From positions 57,305 through 121,304 of the forward strand of contig MEQX01000004.1 of NCBI GenBank assembly GCA_001770415.1: DNA of 64,000 nt. The letters are read 5' to 3'. This stretch comes from Betaproteobacteria bacterium RIFCSPLOWO2_02_FULL_63_19. GTDB lineage: Bacteria > Pseudomonadota > Gammaproteobacteria > Burkholderiales > SG8-39. Every line of letters begins with the position of its first letter. Position 1 is the first letter of the stretch. The notes beneath the pieces are model-generated. The model was not told the origin of the DNA and did no database searches. It saw nothing but the letters and a program-made list of their open reading frames with translations. The position numbers and the translations under genes are program-made. Below, piece by piece: positions 38,310-46,779 of this stretch.

Positions 38310-38894
38310 TTATTGCCGCGGCCGCAGCAGAAAGACTTCGTCGAACGCTCGCTCGAGCCGCGCGTGCACCCCGCGCAATCCGTCGACGACCTGCCTGGCC
38401 CAGTCGAAATACTGCTGGCGCCGCTGCAGATCCCATCGCTCGGGCGGCGAGTACGCCACGTCGCGCAGATTGCAGATCTTATCGGCAAGTTTCACCAGTT
38501 TGGCGCGCCTGGACAGGCCGGGCGCTTGCTCGATCTGCAGGCGCTTGCGCTCGTTCTTGGGCAGGCGCTTGTCATCCGTCATCTCCAGCACGATAGCGCA
38601 GACGCGTTTGCCGAATTCGCGCTGCAACTCTTCGGGTGACGTCTGCGTGTCTTCAATCGTGTCGTGAAGCAACGCTGCGCATATCACAACCCCGTCGCGG
38701 ATTCCACCCTCGTTGCGCAGAACGTTGGCCAGGTCAATCGGGTGATTGATGTAGGGCGAGGCCGGCGTATCCTTGCGCCGCTGGTCGCGGTGCTTGTTTG
38801 CCGAAAAGGCCAGGGCCTTGATAATGAGGGCCAGCGGATCACCGGTCTTCCCGTCAGACTGACGGCTGAGCTTGCTAATCGGTTTGCGGGGCAT
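38310..38894 (-). CDS. Mesh1-type small alarmone hydrolase (HD domain)
   Basis: A 194-residue single HD-domain protein matching the Mesh1/small alarmone hydrolase group, which cleaves (p)ppGpp to GDP/GTP and pyrophosphate. The sequence shows KHRDQRRK, the metal histidine in YINHPIDLA, the HD pair in ALLHDTIEDT (with the ED pair of active hydrolases), TDDKRLPKNERKR, and KLVKLADKICNLRD. There is no synthetase, TGS or ACT domain, unlike SpoT. A TATAAT on this strand (38953-38948) places transcription near 38942, which favours ATG 38894 over the upstream GTG at 38936. NADPH phosphatase activity, seen in animal Mesh1, cannot be excluded. Confidence 0.85.
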   Translation of the reverse strand: MPRKPISKLSRQSDGKTGDPLALIIKALAFSANKHRDQRRKDTPASPYINHPIDLANVLRNEGGIRDGVVICAALLHDTIEDTQTSPEELQREFGKRVCAIVLEMTDDKRLPKNERKRLQIEQAPGLSRRAKLVKLADKICNLRDVAYSPPERWDLQRRQQYFDWARQVVDGLRGVHARLERAFDEVFLLRPRQ

Positions 38895-39120
38895 GGTACG
38901 GGAGGCCACCGAAAGGACGCAGCGGGGAATCACCACAGGCTGTAGGAATTATAGCCGCCTGACCGCCGCGAAGCGCTATGAGGCGAGTATCGCCTCCGGT
39001 ACACTTGCATCAAGACGTTGGCTTCCGAGTACCCGTAACAGAGGTCGTTTCATTGCCGGCCGATCCGGAGGAGTACAAGGGGAGATATCCGCTCTTCTTG
39101 CCGCGAATTCGAATTTGATC

Positions 39121-40590
39121 ATGTGGAGACCCCCAGAAAGGATCCGGTGGTATCCGGATCCAGGACGCTGGCCGAGCGCTGAGGATGCGCGGCGCTCGCT
39201 GCTCTTTAGCCCGGTGCGAGTCGGGAACATGAGCTTGACGAGTCGCACCTGGGTCCCGGCAATGGTGCCATGGCGCGCGACCGAAGAAGGGTATGCCACC
39301 GAAGCGAACATCGAATGGTACGCGCGCTTTGCGCGAGGCCGGCCTGGTGCCATCGTCGTCGAAGCGACCGGGGTGCGTGATGTGCCGAGCGGACCACTGC
39401 TGCGCATAGGAGACGACCGGTTCATTGCCGGCCTTGCGCGACTGGTCCAAGCGGTGCGCCGCGCAAGCGGGGGTCAAACACGGCTGCTGATCCAGCTCAT
39501 CGATTTTCTCGCCATCCGACGCCGGCCGGAACCTGCCAAATTTTTTCGCAGGTTCCTCCGAATCACGGACCGCCATCGCTCGGCACTGGGTGCGCATGAA
39601 TGGCCCGATGCCGCCGTGCGCGAACGCCTTGCGGCACTGCCGGATGCCGAACTGATCGAAGTGTTAAGCGAACGCGAACTCGAGTCCTTGCGCATGGGCT
39701 ACCGCGAGCGCGTCACCGACATCCACCTGCCCCACATCCGCGATCTGCCGCAAACGCTGCCCGGATCCTTCGCGGCGGCGGCGCGGCGGGCTCGCGCGGC
39801 GGGATTCGACGGCGTCGAACTACACTTTGCGCACGCCTACACCATGGCCTCCTTTCTGTCGCCGCTCAATGACCGTCCCGATGGCTATGGCGGAGGGCCG
39901 GCAGGCCGGGTGCGGGCGCCCCTTGAGGTATTGCGCGCCGTGCGGGAATCCGTCGGCGCAGACTACACGGTCGGTTGCCGCTATCTGTCAGAGGAGTGCA
40001 TCGGGGGCGGCACGACGGTCGAAGATGCCGCTTGGTTCGGTGTGGAATTCGCGCGAGCAGGCATGAACTTTCTTTCGCTGTCGCGCGGCGGAAAGTTCGA
40101 GGATGCCAAACAACCCGCGATCGGCGCTTCAGCCTACCCTTACACGGGGCCCAGCGGATACGAGTGCATGCCGCAATACATCTCGGATCAGCGCGGGCCG
40201 TTCGGACGCAACGTAGAGCCCGCCGCGCGTATTCGTGCTGCCGTTCGCGCCGCAGGCTTCGCCACGCCTGTCGTCGTCAGCGGCGGCTTGCATGGCTTTG
40301 AGCAGGCCGAAAACCTGTTGCGCGATGGCAAGGCCGACCTGGTTGCCTTTGCGCGCCAGAGCCTCGCCGATCCGGACTGGTTCCAAAAAGTGAAACTGGG
40401 CCGGGGCGAAGAAGTCCGTGTATGCAAGTACAGCAATTACTGCGAGGCGCTCGACCAGAAGCACTCCCAAGTCACCTGCGAGCTCTGGGACCGTGAGGCA
40501 CTGGACGAGCCCGGAATCGGCAAGTCCCGGGACGGCAAGCGACGCCTGTTGCCGCCGGAATGGAAAGCGGCGTCGAAAGATCCTGCGTAA
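39121..40590 (+). CDS. NADH:flavin oxidoreductase, old yellow enzyme family
   Basis: A 489-residue FMN-dependent TIM-barrel oxidoreductase. The OYE signature is FDGVELHFAHAYTMASFLSPLNDRPDGYGG; FMN-phosphate contacts are expected in VVVSGGL and FARQSLADPDW. The C-terminal segment CKYSNYC...C recalls the cysteine cluster of 2,4-dienoyl-CoA reductase-like members, but no second NAD(P)H domain follows. ATG 39121 lacks a clear ribosome site; the frame is open upstream. It is convergent with livF. A role in reduction of unsaturated acyl or aromatic compounds is inference from the surroundings. Confidence 0.82.
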   Translation: MWRPPERIRWYPDPGRWPSAEDARRSLLFSPVRVGNMSLTSRTWVPAMVPWRATEEGYATEANIEWYARFARGRPGAIVVEATGVRDVPSGPLLRIGDDRFIAGLARLVQAVRRASGGQTRLLIQLIDFLAIRRRPEPAKFFRRFLRITDRHRSALGAHEWPDAAVRERLAALPDAELIEVLSERELESLRMGYRERVTDIHLPHIRDLPQTLPGSFAAAARRARAAGFDGVELHFAHAYTMASFLSPLNDRPDGYGGGPAGRVRAPLEVLRAVRESVGADYTVGCRYLSEECIGGGTTVEDAAWFGVEFARAGMNFLSLSRGGKFEDAKQPAIGASAYPYTGPSGYECMPQYISDQRGPFGRNVEPAARIRAAVRAAGFATPVVVSGGLHGFEQAENLLRDGKADLVAFARQSLADPDWFQKVKLGRGEEVRVCKYSNYCEALDQKHSQVTCELWDREALDEPGIGKSRDGKRRLLPPEWKAASKDPA

Positions 40591-40650
40591 GAACCCTGAC
40601 GGGAACGCATGGCGACACGTTCCTCTTGAAATCGCGCACTTCGCGTGCAA

Positions 40651-41382
40651 TCACATGCCCAGATAGGCCTGCCTGACGCGATCGTCCTGCAGCAAGTCAC
40701 GGCCCCGCCCAGAGATCACCGTCTTGCCGGTCTCGATCACGTAGCCGAAGTCGGCGACAGAGAGCGCAGCCTGGGCATTCTGCTCAACCAGCAAAATGGT
40801 CATTCCGCCCTTCGCCAGCGCCACGATGGCCGAGAAGATCTCCGCGACCAGCTGCGGCGCGAGCCCCATGCTGGGTTCATCGAGCAGTAACAGTCGCGGC
40901 TGCGACATGAGCGCGCGTCCGATGGAAAGCATCTGCTGCTGTCCCCCGGATAAAGTGCCCGCGGGTTGCGCGCGTCGTTCCTCGAGCACCGGGAACATCG
41001 CGTATATCCGCCCGATGCTGCGCCGGGACTCGGCGATGGGACGGGTATACGCGCCCAAATTCAGGTTGTCTTCGACCGACATCGGTCCGAACATCTGCCG
41101 TCCCTCGGGCACCTGCGAAATGCCGGACCGGACGCGCAGGTCGGCGCGTGCACGGGTGATGTCCCTGCCGTCAAAGACGATGCGGCCGCCCGTTGCCCTG
41201 TGCACTCCCGACAGCGTGCGCAACAGCGTTGTCTTTCCCGCCCCGTTTGCGCCTACCAGCGCAACCAGCGATCCCCGATGCACCGACACGCTGACGCCAT
41301 GGAGTGCCTGGATGCGCCCGTAGTGGGTGCACAGGTCCGATACGTCGAGCAATGGCGAGGGTACTTGCCCGTCTTCGCTCAT
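40651..41382 (-). CDS. livF: Branched-chain-type ABC transporter ATPase LivF
   Basis: A 243-residue cytoplasmic ATPase of the HAAT (branched-chain amino acid) class. Walker A is GANGAGKTTLL, the signature LSGGQQQMLSIGRALM, Walker B LLLLDEPSMGL, and the switch histidine region has VEQN, as is usual for LivF. It overlaps livG by four bases and ends the livKHMGF operon. Confidence 0.95.
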   Translation of the reverse strand: MSEDGQVPSPLLDVSDLCTHYGRIQALHGVSVSVHRGSLVALVGANGAGKTTLLRTLSGVHRATGGRIVFDGRDITRARADLRVRSGISQVPEGRQMFGPMSVEDNLNLGAYTRPIAESRRSIGRIYAMFPVLEERRAQPAGTLSGGQQQMLSIGRALMSQPRLLLLDEPSMGLAPQLVAEIFSAIVALAKGGMTILLVEQNAQAALSVADFGYVIETGKTVISGRGRDLLQDDRVRQAYLGM

Positions 41383-42155
41383 GTCGAGCCTGCTTCGACA
41401 GAGCCGCCGAGGTAAGCGGCGATGACCTCCGGGTTGCCGCGCACCTCCTGCGCACTACCCTCCGCGAGTTTCCTGCCATAGTCGAGCACCAGGATCCTGG
41501 CCGAGATTCCCATCACCAGCTTCATATCGTGCTCGACCAGCACCACGGTCACGCCAGAGTCGCCAATTCGCTGGATCAACGCATCAATCTCGTGCGTTTC
41601 GGTGGGATTGAGACCCGCGGCGGGTTCGTCGAGCAGGAGCAGTTTCGGCCGCGCGGCGAGTGCGCGCGCGATTTCGAGACGCTTCAGCGCACCATAGGGC
41701 ATTGAATCGGCAGCCGCGCCGACGTACCTGTCCAGGCCGACGAACCGCATCAGTTCGCGGGCTTCGTCGCGGCACTCGGCATCGCGGCGCGCCACGGTCG
41801 GAATCCGAAGCATGGAGCCGAGCATTCCCTGATCGAGGCGAAGGTGCGCACCCACCATGACATTCTCGACGGCGCTCATGTTGAAGCAGATCTGCAGATT
41901 CTGGAACGTCCGGCTCATACCGCGCCTGGCCAGTTCATGCGGCACGTATCCAGTCACCTCGACGCCATCGAACACCACGCGTCCCGACGAAGGTCGATAA
42001 AGCCCGGTAATAAGGTTGAATACCGTTGTCTTGCCGGCGCCGTTGGGTCCGATGATGGAATGGATCTTCCCCTGCTCGATCTCGAAAGACAGATCCTGCA
42101 CGGCGTGCACGCCGCCGAATGACCTTGAAAGCGCCTCAACCTCGAGCAGTGCCAT
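41379..42155 (-). CDS. livG: Branched-chain-type ABC transporter ATPase LivG
   Basis: A 258-residue ATPase with Walker A GPNGAGKTTVF, the modified signature PYGALKRLEIARALA, Walker B LLLLDEPAAGLNPTE and switch VEHDMKLVM. The 50-residue insert between Walker A and the signature, with RTFQNLQICFNMSAVENV, is typical of LivG. It overlaps livM by one base (TGATG). Confidence 0.95.
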   Translation of the reverse strand: MALLEVEALSRSFGGVHAVQDLSFEIEQGKIHSIIGPNGAGKTTVFNLITGLYRPSSGRVVFDGVEVTGYVPHELARRGMSRTFQNLQICFNMSAVENVMVGAHLRLDQGMLGSMLRIPTVARRDAECRDEARELMRFVGLDRYVGAAADSMPYGALKRLEIARALAARPKLLLLDEPAAGLNPTETHEIDALIQRIGDSGVTVVLVEHDMKLVMGISARILVLDYGRKLAEGSAQEVRGNPEVIAAYLGGSVEAGST

Positions 42156-43081
42156 CAGTCCGACTTGCGCAGGCGCGCCGCGATCGTAGGCACCAGCCCC
42201 CGCGGAAGGAAGATGACGGTAAGCATGAGAATCAGTCCAAAGACGATCATCTCGTAGCCCTCGAACCGCGACAGCAGTTGCGGCAGCATCGTCAGGATCG
42301 CAGCGCCAAGCACCGCGCCGTAGGTGGAGGCCATGCCACCGACGACTACCATGGTCACCAGTTCGATGGAGTGGAAGAATGACGACACTTGCGGCGTAAT
42401 GAACCCGACATAGTGCGCCATCATGCTGCCCACGGCGCTCGCAAACACTGCCGACACGACGAAAACCCTCACCTTGTAGCGCGCCGTATCGATCCCGGCC
42501 ACCTGGGCCGCGGTTTCCGAACCGTGTACCGCGCGCAGCGCGCGCCCGACCGGCGAATCGACAATGTTACGGGCGAGAACGATGGCAACCAGCAACACCG
42601 CGCCTGTCACCCAATACCATGCACGCTCGTTCGCGAGACTGAACCCGAAGATCGAGAAAGCCTTCACGTTCATGCCGTCGTTGCCACCGGTCCAGCCTGA
42701 CTCGTTTACCAACACCATGTAGATGATGATACCCAGCCCCAGCGTCGCCATGGCCAGGTAGTGGCCGCGCAAACGCAGTATCGGGCGCGCCACCACGAAC
42801 GCGATGACGCCCACCGCCGCCATTCCCGAAATCATTGCCGCAATCGGAGGCCAGCCGTAGCGTGAAGTCAGAATCGCCGAGGCATAAGCGCCCAAGCCGA
42901 AAAAGCCGGCGTGACCCAGACTGATCTGGCCGGCGTAACCGATCAGCAGATTCAGCCCCACGACCATGGTCGCGTTCATGCCGATGCGAATGGCCACGTC
43001 GTAGTGATAACTGTTGCGCAGCGCCAGCGGGAGCACCACGATAATAAGCGCCAGGACCGCCAGCCCCCGAAAGCGGTCCAT
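42155..43081 (-). CDS. livM: Branched-chain-type ABC transporter permease LivM
   Basis: A 308-residue inner-membrane permease with about eight to ten helices. The LivM signature is LNLLIGYAGQISLGHAGFFGLGAYASA, and the cytoplasmic coupling loop is GRALRAVHGSETAAQVAGID. ATG 43081 is used because it overlaps the livH stop by one base (TAATG) and gives the family N-terminus; the open frame further upstream is antisense noise within livH. Confidence 0.95.
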   Translation of the reverse strand: MDRFRGLAVLALIIVVLPLALRNSYHYDVAIRIGMNATMVVGLNLLIGYAGQISLGHAGFFGLGAYASAILTSRYGWPPIAAMISGMAAVGVIAFVVARPILRLRGHYLAMATLGLGIIIYMVLVNESGWTGGNDGMNVKAFSIFGFSLANERAWYWVTGAVLLVAIVLARNIVDSPVGRALRAVHGSETAAQVAGIDTARYKVRVFVVSAVFASAVGSMMAHYVGFITPQVSSFFHSIELVTMVVVGGMASTYGAVLGAAILTMLPQLLSRFEGYEMIVFGLILMLTVIFLPRGLVPTIAARLRKSD

Positions 43082-43956
43082 TACACCCTCTCGCTGGCGC
43101 GCGCGCCGAACAGTCCCCGCGGCATGAAGAACAGAATGAGGATGATCAGCACGAACGGAACCGCATCCTTGTAGGCCGAAGATATGTAGCCTGCGGCAAG
43201 CGCTTCGGTCAGCCCGAGTATCAGGCCGCCGACCACCGCACCGAGCCCGCTTCCCAATCCCCCCAGCGTCGCTGCGACGAACCCCTTCAATCCCACCATG
43301 ATGCCCACGTCGTACGAGGTCAGCGTAATCGGTGCCGACACCACCCCGGCCACCGCACCCAGCGCCGCTGATATCACGAAACTCAGTGCCAGCACATGCC
43401 GCGTATTGATTCCGACCAGGCGCGCCGCGAGACGGTTGTGCGCGGTGGCGAGCATGGCCTTGCCCAGGCGCGTGCGCCCGAAGAACCACGCCAGAATCAG
43501 CACGATCAGCGCTCCCGTGCCCATCATCCACATGCTCTGCGGCAGCAGCGAGGCCCCAAAGATCATGATCGGCGCGTCTCCGGTGAATGGCGCCAGTGCC
43601 CGCTGGCCCGGGCCGAACACTACCTGTGCCACGCCCTGAAGAAAAATCGACGCGCCTATGGTGATGATGATCAGCGAAACCACGTCGGCGTCACCGGCAG
43701 GCTCGATCGCGAGTTTTTCCAGCATCAGGCCGACCAGCGACACGACGAGAACGGCGATCAGGATCGCGAGCGGAAGCGGCACTCCTGCCGCGGTCAGCAT
43801 CACCGCGCACACGCCGCCCAGCATGATGAATTCGCCCTGCGCGAAATTGATCACGCCACTGGCGTTGTAGATCAGGGAAAAACCGAGTGCAGAAAGCGCG
43901 TAGATCGCGCCGTTCGTGAGTCCGGAGAAGAAATATTGCAGCGTCTGGGACAGCAT
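43081..43956 (-). CDS. livH: Branched-chain-type ABC transporter permease LivH
   Basis: A 291-residue inner-membrane permease. The LivH signature is YALSALGFSLIYNASGVINFAQGEFIMLGG; the coupling loop is LGKAMLATAHNRLAARLVGI, and GLKGFVAATLGGLGSGLGAVVGG follows. It lies 66 bases after livK, with a terminator-like hairpin in the gap, so it is probably made at a lower level than the binding protein. Confidence 0.95.
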   Translation of the reverse strand: MLSQTLQYFFSGLTNGAIYALSALGFSLIYNASGVINFAQGEFIMLGGVCAVMLTAAGVPLPLAILIAVLVVSLVGLMLEKLAIEPAGDADVVSLIIITIGASIFLQGVAQVVFGPGQRALAPFTGDAPIMIFGASLLPQSMWMMGTGALIVLILAWFFGRTRLGKAMLATAHNRLAARLVGINTRHVLALSFVISAALGAVAGVVSAPITLTSYDVGIMVGLKGFVAATLGGLGSGLGAVVGGLILGLTEALAAGYISSAYKDAVPFVLIILILFFMPRGLFGARASERV

Positions 43957-43982
43957 GCCGGTGCCCGTGTGCCGTTCTAGAC

Positions 43983-44013
43983 AAAACCCCGGGGCGGCGC
44001 GCCGTCCCGGGTT
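43983..44013 (-). terminator. Terminator-like hairpin between livK and livH
   Basis: In the liv transcript AACCCGGG pairs with CCCCGGGGTT around a core containing GGCGCGCC, followed by TTTTGT. This is a G+C-rich stem with a short T run, 10 bases after the livK stop. Partial termination here would favour the binding protein over the permease genes. Confidence 0.55.
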
Positions 44014-44022
44014 CCGGACAGG

Positions 44023-45171
44023 TTAATTGACCAGCGTCCAGGTGCCGTTTCGGATCTCCAGCATGCGGAACGCCGAGAGGTCCAGGCCCATGTGATCGGT
44101 GGGCGACATGTTCACGACGCCGCCCGTGCCGATGAAGCCCTTGGTCCGCTCGATGGCGTCGCGCACCTTCGCCTTGTCAGTGGACTTGGCGCGCTTGATC
44201 GCCCCGACCGCTATCATCAGGCCGTCATAGGCATGACCGCCAAAGGTCGATACTTCCTGCTTGTATCGAGCCTTGTAGGCTTTCTCGTAGCCGACCACGA
44301 CGGGCTTCTGCGGATCGTTTTTCGGCAGTGCATCGGCGACCAGCAACGCCGCCGCCGGCAGCCGCACACCTTCGGCCGCCCTGCCCGAGAGCTTGATGTA
44401 CTGTTCCGAGGCGACGCCGTGCGACTCATAGTGCGGCAGCGTGATGCCGAGCTGGCCCATGTTCTTGGTCACCACCGCCGGCCCCTGGCCAAAACCGAAT
44501 ACCAGGATCGCCTGCACGCCGGCCGTATTCTTGATCTTCGTGAGCTGCGTGGTTACGTCCGCGTCCTTCGGGCCGTAGCTCTCGTTTGCCACGATCTGCA
44601 TGCCGTACTTGCCGGCGACCGCGAGTGTTTCCTTCTTGCCCGATTGCCCGAATCCGGAGTTTTCGGCAAGCAACCCGACCCTGGTGATGCCGCGCTTCTT
44701 CATATCTTCGAACGCTTTTTCCGCAGCCATGCGATCGGTGTGCGGCGTCTTGAAGACCCATTTCTTGACTGGTTCGATGATGACTACCGCGCCGGCAAGC
44801 GATATGAACGGAATCTGCGCTTTTTCGACCACGGGCACCATAGCCATGGTCGACCCGGTGGTCGTGCCTCCCACGAGGATATCGACCTTGTCCTCCTCGA
44901 TAAGGCGCTTGACAAAGGTGTTGGCCTTGCCGGCACTGGTGCCGTCGTCATAGGTATAGAGCTCAAGTCTGCGGCCAAGTACACCGCCGGCCGCGTTGAT
45001 TTTCTCGACGTACAGATCCAGAGTCTTTTTCTCCGGGTCGCCGAGAAATGCTGCAGGTCCGGTCACCGAAAGCACCGAGCCGATCTTGATTGGGGCCTGC
45101 GCCTGCGCCCCTGCAGACAGGGCAAGCGCGGCGAGCGCGAATCCCGTCGTTCGCAACATGGACCTAAACAT
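44023..45171 (-). CDS. livK: Branched-chain-type ABC transporter substrate-binding protein
   Basis: A 382-residue periplasmic binding protein of the Leu/Ile/Val (Peripla_BP_6) class. A Sec signal (about 1-25, ending AGAQAQA) precedes IKIGSVLSVTGPAAFLGDPEKKT. The inter-lobe region has GLLAENSGFGQSGKKE and VFGFGQGPAVVTKNM. GGAGGAGA lies eight bases before the ATG. First of livKHMGF. In anaerobic aromatic degraders such transporters near benzoyl-CoA reductase genes are often assigned to aromatic acid uptake; the ligand cannot be read from sequence. Confidence 0.92.
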   Translation of the reverse strand: MFRSMLRTTGFALAALALSAGAQAQAPIKIGSVLSVTGPAAFLGDPEKKTLDLYVEKINAAGGVLGRRLELYTYDDGTSAGKANTFVKRLIEEDKVDILVGGTTTGSTMAMVPVVEKAQIPFISLAGAVVIIEPVKKWVFKTPHTDRMAAEKAFEDMKKRGITRVGLLAENSGFGQSGKKETLAVAGKYGMQIVANESYGPKDADVTTQLTKIKNTAGVQAILVFGFGQGPAVVTKNMGQLGITLPHYESHGVASEQYIKLSGRAAEGVRLPAAALLVADALPKNDPQKPVVVGYEKAYKARYKQEVSTFGGHAYDGLMIAVGAIKRAKSTDKAKVRDAIERTKGFIGTGGVVNMSPTDHMGLDLSAFRMLEIRNGTWTLVN

Positions 45172-45268
45172 AGCGTATCTCCTCCGTTGTGATTACCTTC
45201 AAAGCCGCTCCCTCTCCACTGCGACGGTCCGCGACCACCAAGAATACCGATTTCTCAGCCAGATAGGC

Positions 45269-45311
45269 TGTATATCCGGCGACCGCGAGCCCGTCTTTGA
45301 CCTGTGTCAAA
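45269..45311 (-). promoter_or_regulatory. Predicted FNR/FixK-type class II promoter of livKHMGF
   Basis: A perfect dyad TTTGAC-CTGT-GTCAAA (45296-45311) contains the TTGA-N6-TCAA core of FNR/FixK sites. On the livK strand TATACA (45274-45269) is a -10 box, giving a start near 45262. The dyad centre (45303.5) then lies at -41.5, the standard class II activator position. Confidence 0.55.
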
Positions 45312-45373
45312 CGCGCCGCTACCACCGCGGTTTCACCGCCCGCGGGCGCACCGACGCCGGCGCCAAGTCGCCG

Positions 45374-45931
45374 CTAGTCCGCAAGCGCGGGCGGGTCCGG
45401 ATCGATCGACCAGTCGGCGTCCGGCTTCGGCGTGCGTTTGATCCACTCCTCGATAAGGCGCACGTGTTCTGCCTCCTCTTGCTCCATTTCCATCGCTGCC
45501 TTTCTCACTTTGGCGTTACTCGCCTGCTTTACCAGGTTGCCGTAGAACACATGGGCCCGCTTTTCGTTGTGCAGCGCTATCTGCAGCGCGTGGTAAGGCT
45601 GCATCAGGTAGTGAAGTTCCGTCACGTCTCCGGTTTCCGGCGCCTCGAAGCCCTCCCATTTGTAGCCGCCATGCGGCGTTTCAGGTGGGCTCGTCCAGCC
45701 CATCTCGTCGAGAACCTGCTCGGCGTGACGTTGCTCAATGCGCGCGAGCTTGCGAAACAAGCCAGAAACCTCTCTATTGTTGTGCAGTTCCATGGCATCG
45801 GCGAACTCGGCGTAGCGCTCCGCGGCCTCCAACTCGAGCGCGTAGGCGTACGCCATGAGTTCCTCGATACTCGCTATCCCGGCGGCGGCGCTCTTGCGCG
45901 CGCTCGCCGCAGTCGCTTTCTTCGCCTTCAT
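45374..45931 (-). CDS. Ferritin-like / rubrerythrin-type diiron protein
   Basis: A 185-residue four-helix-bundle protein. Diiron ligands are expected in YALELEAAERYAEFAD, KLARIEQRHAEQVL, HNEKRAHVFYGNLV and MEMEQEEAEHVRLIEEW, i.e. repeated ExxH-type motifs in separated helices. No C-terminal rubredoxin domain is present, so this is not a classical rubrerythrin. The ATG overlaps the korB stop in ATGA, so it is made with the oxygen-sensitive oxidoreductase. A role in removing peroxide or oxygen, or in iron supply, is inference. Confidence 0.83.
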   Translation of the reverse strand: MKAKKATAASARKSAAAGIASIEELMAYAYALELEAAERYAEFADAMELHNNREVSGLFRKLARIEQRHAEQVLDEMGWTSPPETPHGGYKWEGFEAPETGDVTELHYLMQPYHALQIALHNEKRAHVFYGNLVKQASNAKVRKAAMEMEQEEAEHVRLIEEWIKRTPKPDADWSIDPDPPALAD

Positions 45932-46779
45932 ATCGCGAATCCTTTCTCCAGATCGGCGGGTTGTTTAGCGGCTTTATCCGTCTTGCGGTAATAGGGCTCG
46001 CGGTGCCCCCGGTAAAGAATGCCGATGTTGAAGCCGTCGTCAGTCATGATCAACCTTGCCGCGCGCGCTGGATCGTCGGTGTTTATCGGCGCCTCGCGGA
46101 CAGCTTTCCTCCACTCACGCTGCTCGGGCCGGAAGGTCACACAGGGAGAGAGAATCTCGACAAACGAGAAACCGGGCGTCTTGATCGCCTCTGCAATCAG
46201 TTCGCCTGTACCCTTGGGATCTCCCGAAAACCCGCGTGCCACGAAATTTGCCCCTGCGGCAAGCGCGATCACCAACGGGTGAAACGTTCGCAGCCCGGTG
46301 CCGCCCGGGGAAAGCTTCGAGTCCCAGTCGGGCTCCGTCGTAGGCGAGGGCTGGCCCTTGGTCATCCCATACACGTGGTTATCCATCACCACGTAGGTCA
46401 TGTCGACGTTGCGGCGGCAGGCGTGCATGAAATGGTTGCCACCGATCGAATAGCCGTCGCCGTCACCGCTGGCCACGACCACCGTCAGGTCGGGGCGCGC
46501 CAGTTTCAATCCCGCGGCGGCGGCGAGAGAGCGCCCGTGCACGCCGTGAAACCCGTAGCTGGTGAGATAGGCCGGGATGCGCGATGAACAGCCGATGCCC
46601 GAAATGACTGCGGTATTCTCGGGCCTCAGACCAAGACTCGCGAACGCCCGGGTAAACGAGGACACCACCGAGAAATCGCCGCAACCCGGGCACCAGATCG
46701 GCTTGTAGTCGGACTTGAAGTCCGCCGCGGTAAGGGGAATCGTAGCTCTTGCGGTCGCGCTCGTGGTCGCGGCGGTCAT
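45928..46779 (-). CDS. korB: 2-oxoacid:ferredoxin oxidoreductase beta subunit
   Basis: A 283-residue thiamine-diphosphate-binding subunit of a 2-oxoglutarate/2-oxoacid:ferredoxin oxidoreductase. The TPP/magnesium motif is SGDGDGYSIGGNH, followed by VVMDNHVYGMTKGQ. Cysteines for one [4Fe-4S] cluster are in WCPGCGDF and SPCVTF. ATG 46779 has GGAG six bases upstream and forms ATGA with the korA stop; the ATG at 46791 is less well supported. In Thauera aromatica the KorAB enzyme regenerates reduced ferredoxin for benzoyl-CoA reductase; the arrangement here fits that. Confidence 0.92.
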   Translation of the reverse strand: MTAATTSATARATIPLTAADFKSDYKPIWCPGCGDFSVVSSFTRAFASLGLRPENTAVISGIGCSSRIPAYLTSYGFHGVHGRSLAAAAGLKLARPDLTVVVASGDGDGYSIGGNHFMHACRRNVDMTYVVMDNHVYGMTKGQPSPTTEPDWDSKLSPGGTGLRTFHPLVIALAAGANFVARGFSGDPKGTGELIAEAIKTPGFSFVEILSPCVTFRPEQREWRKAVREAPINTDDPARAARLIMTDDGFNIGILYRGHREPYYRKTDKAAKQPADLEKGFAI

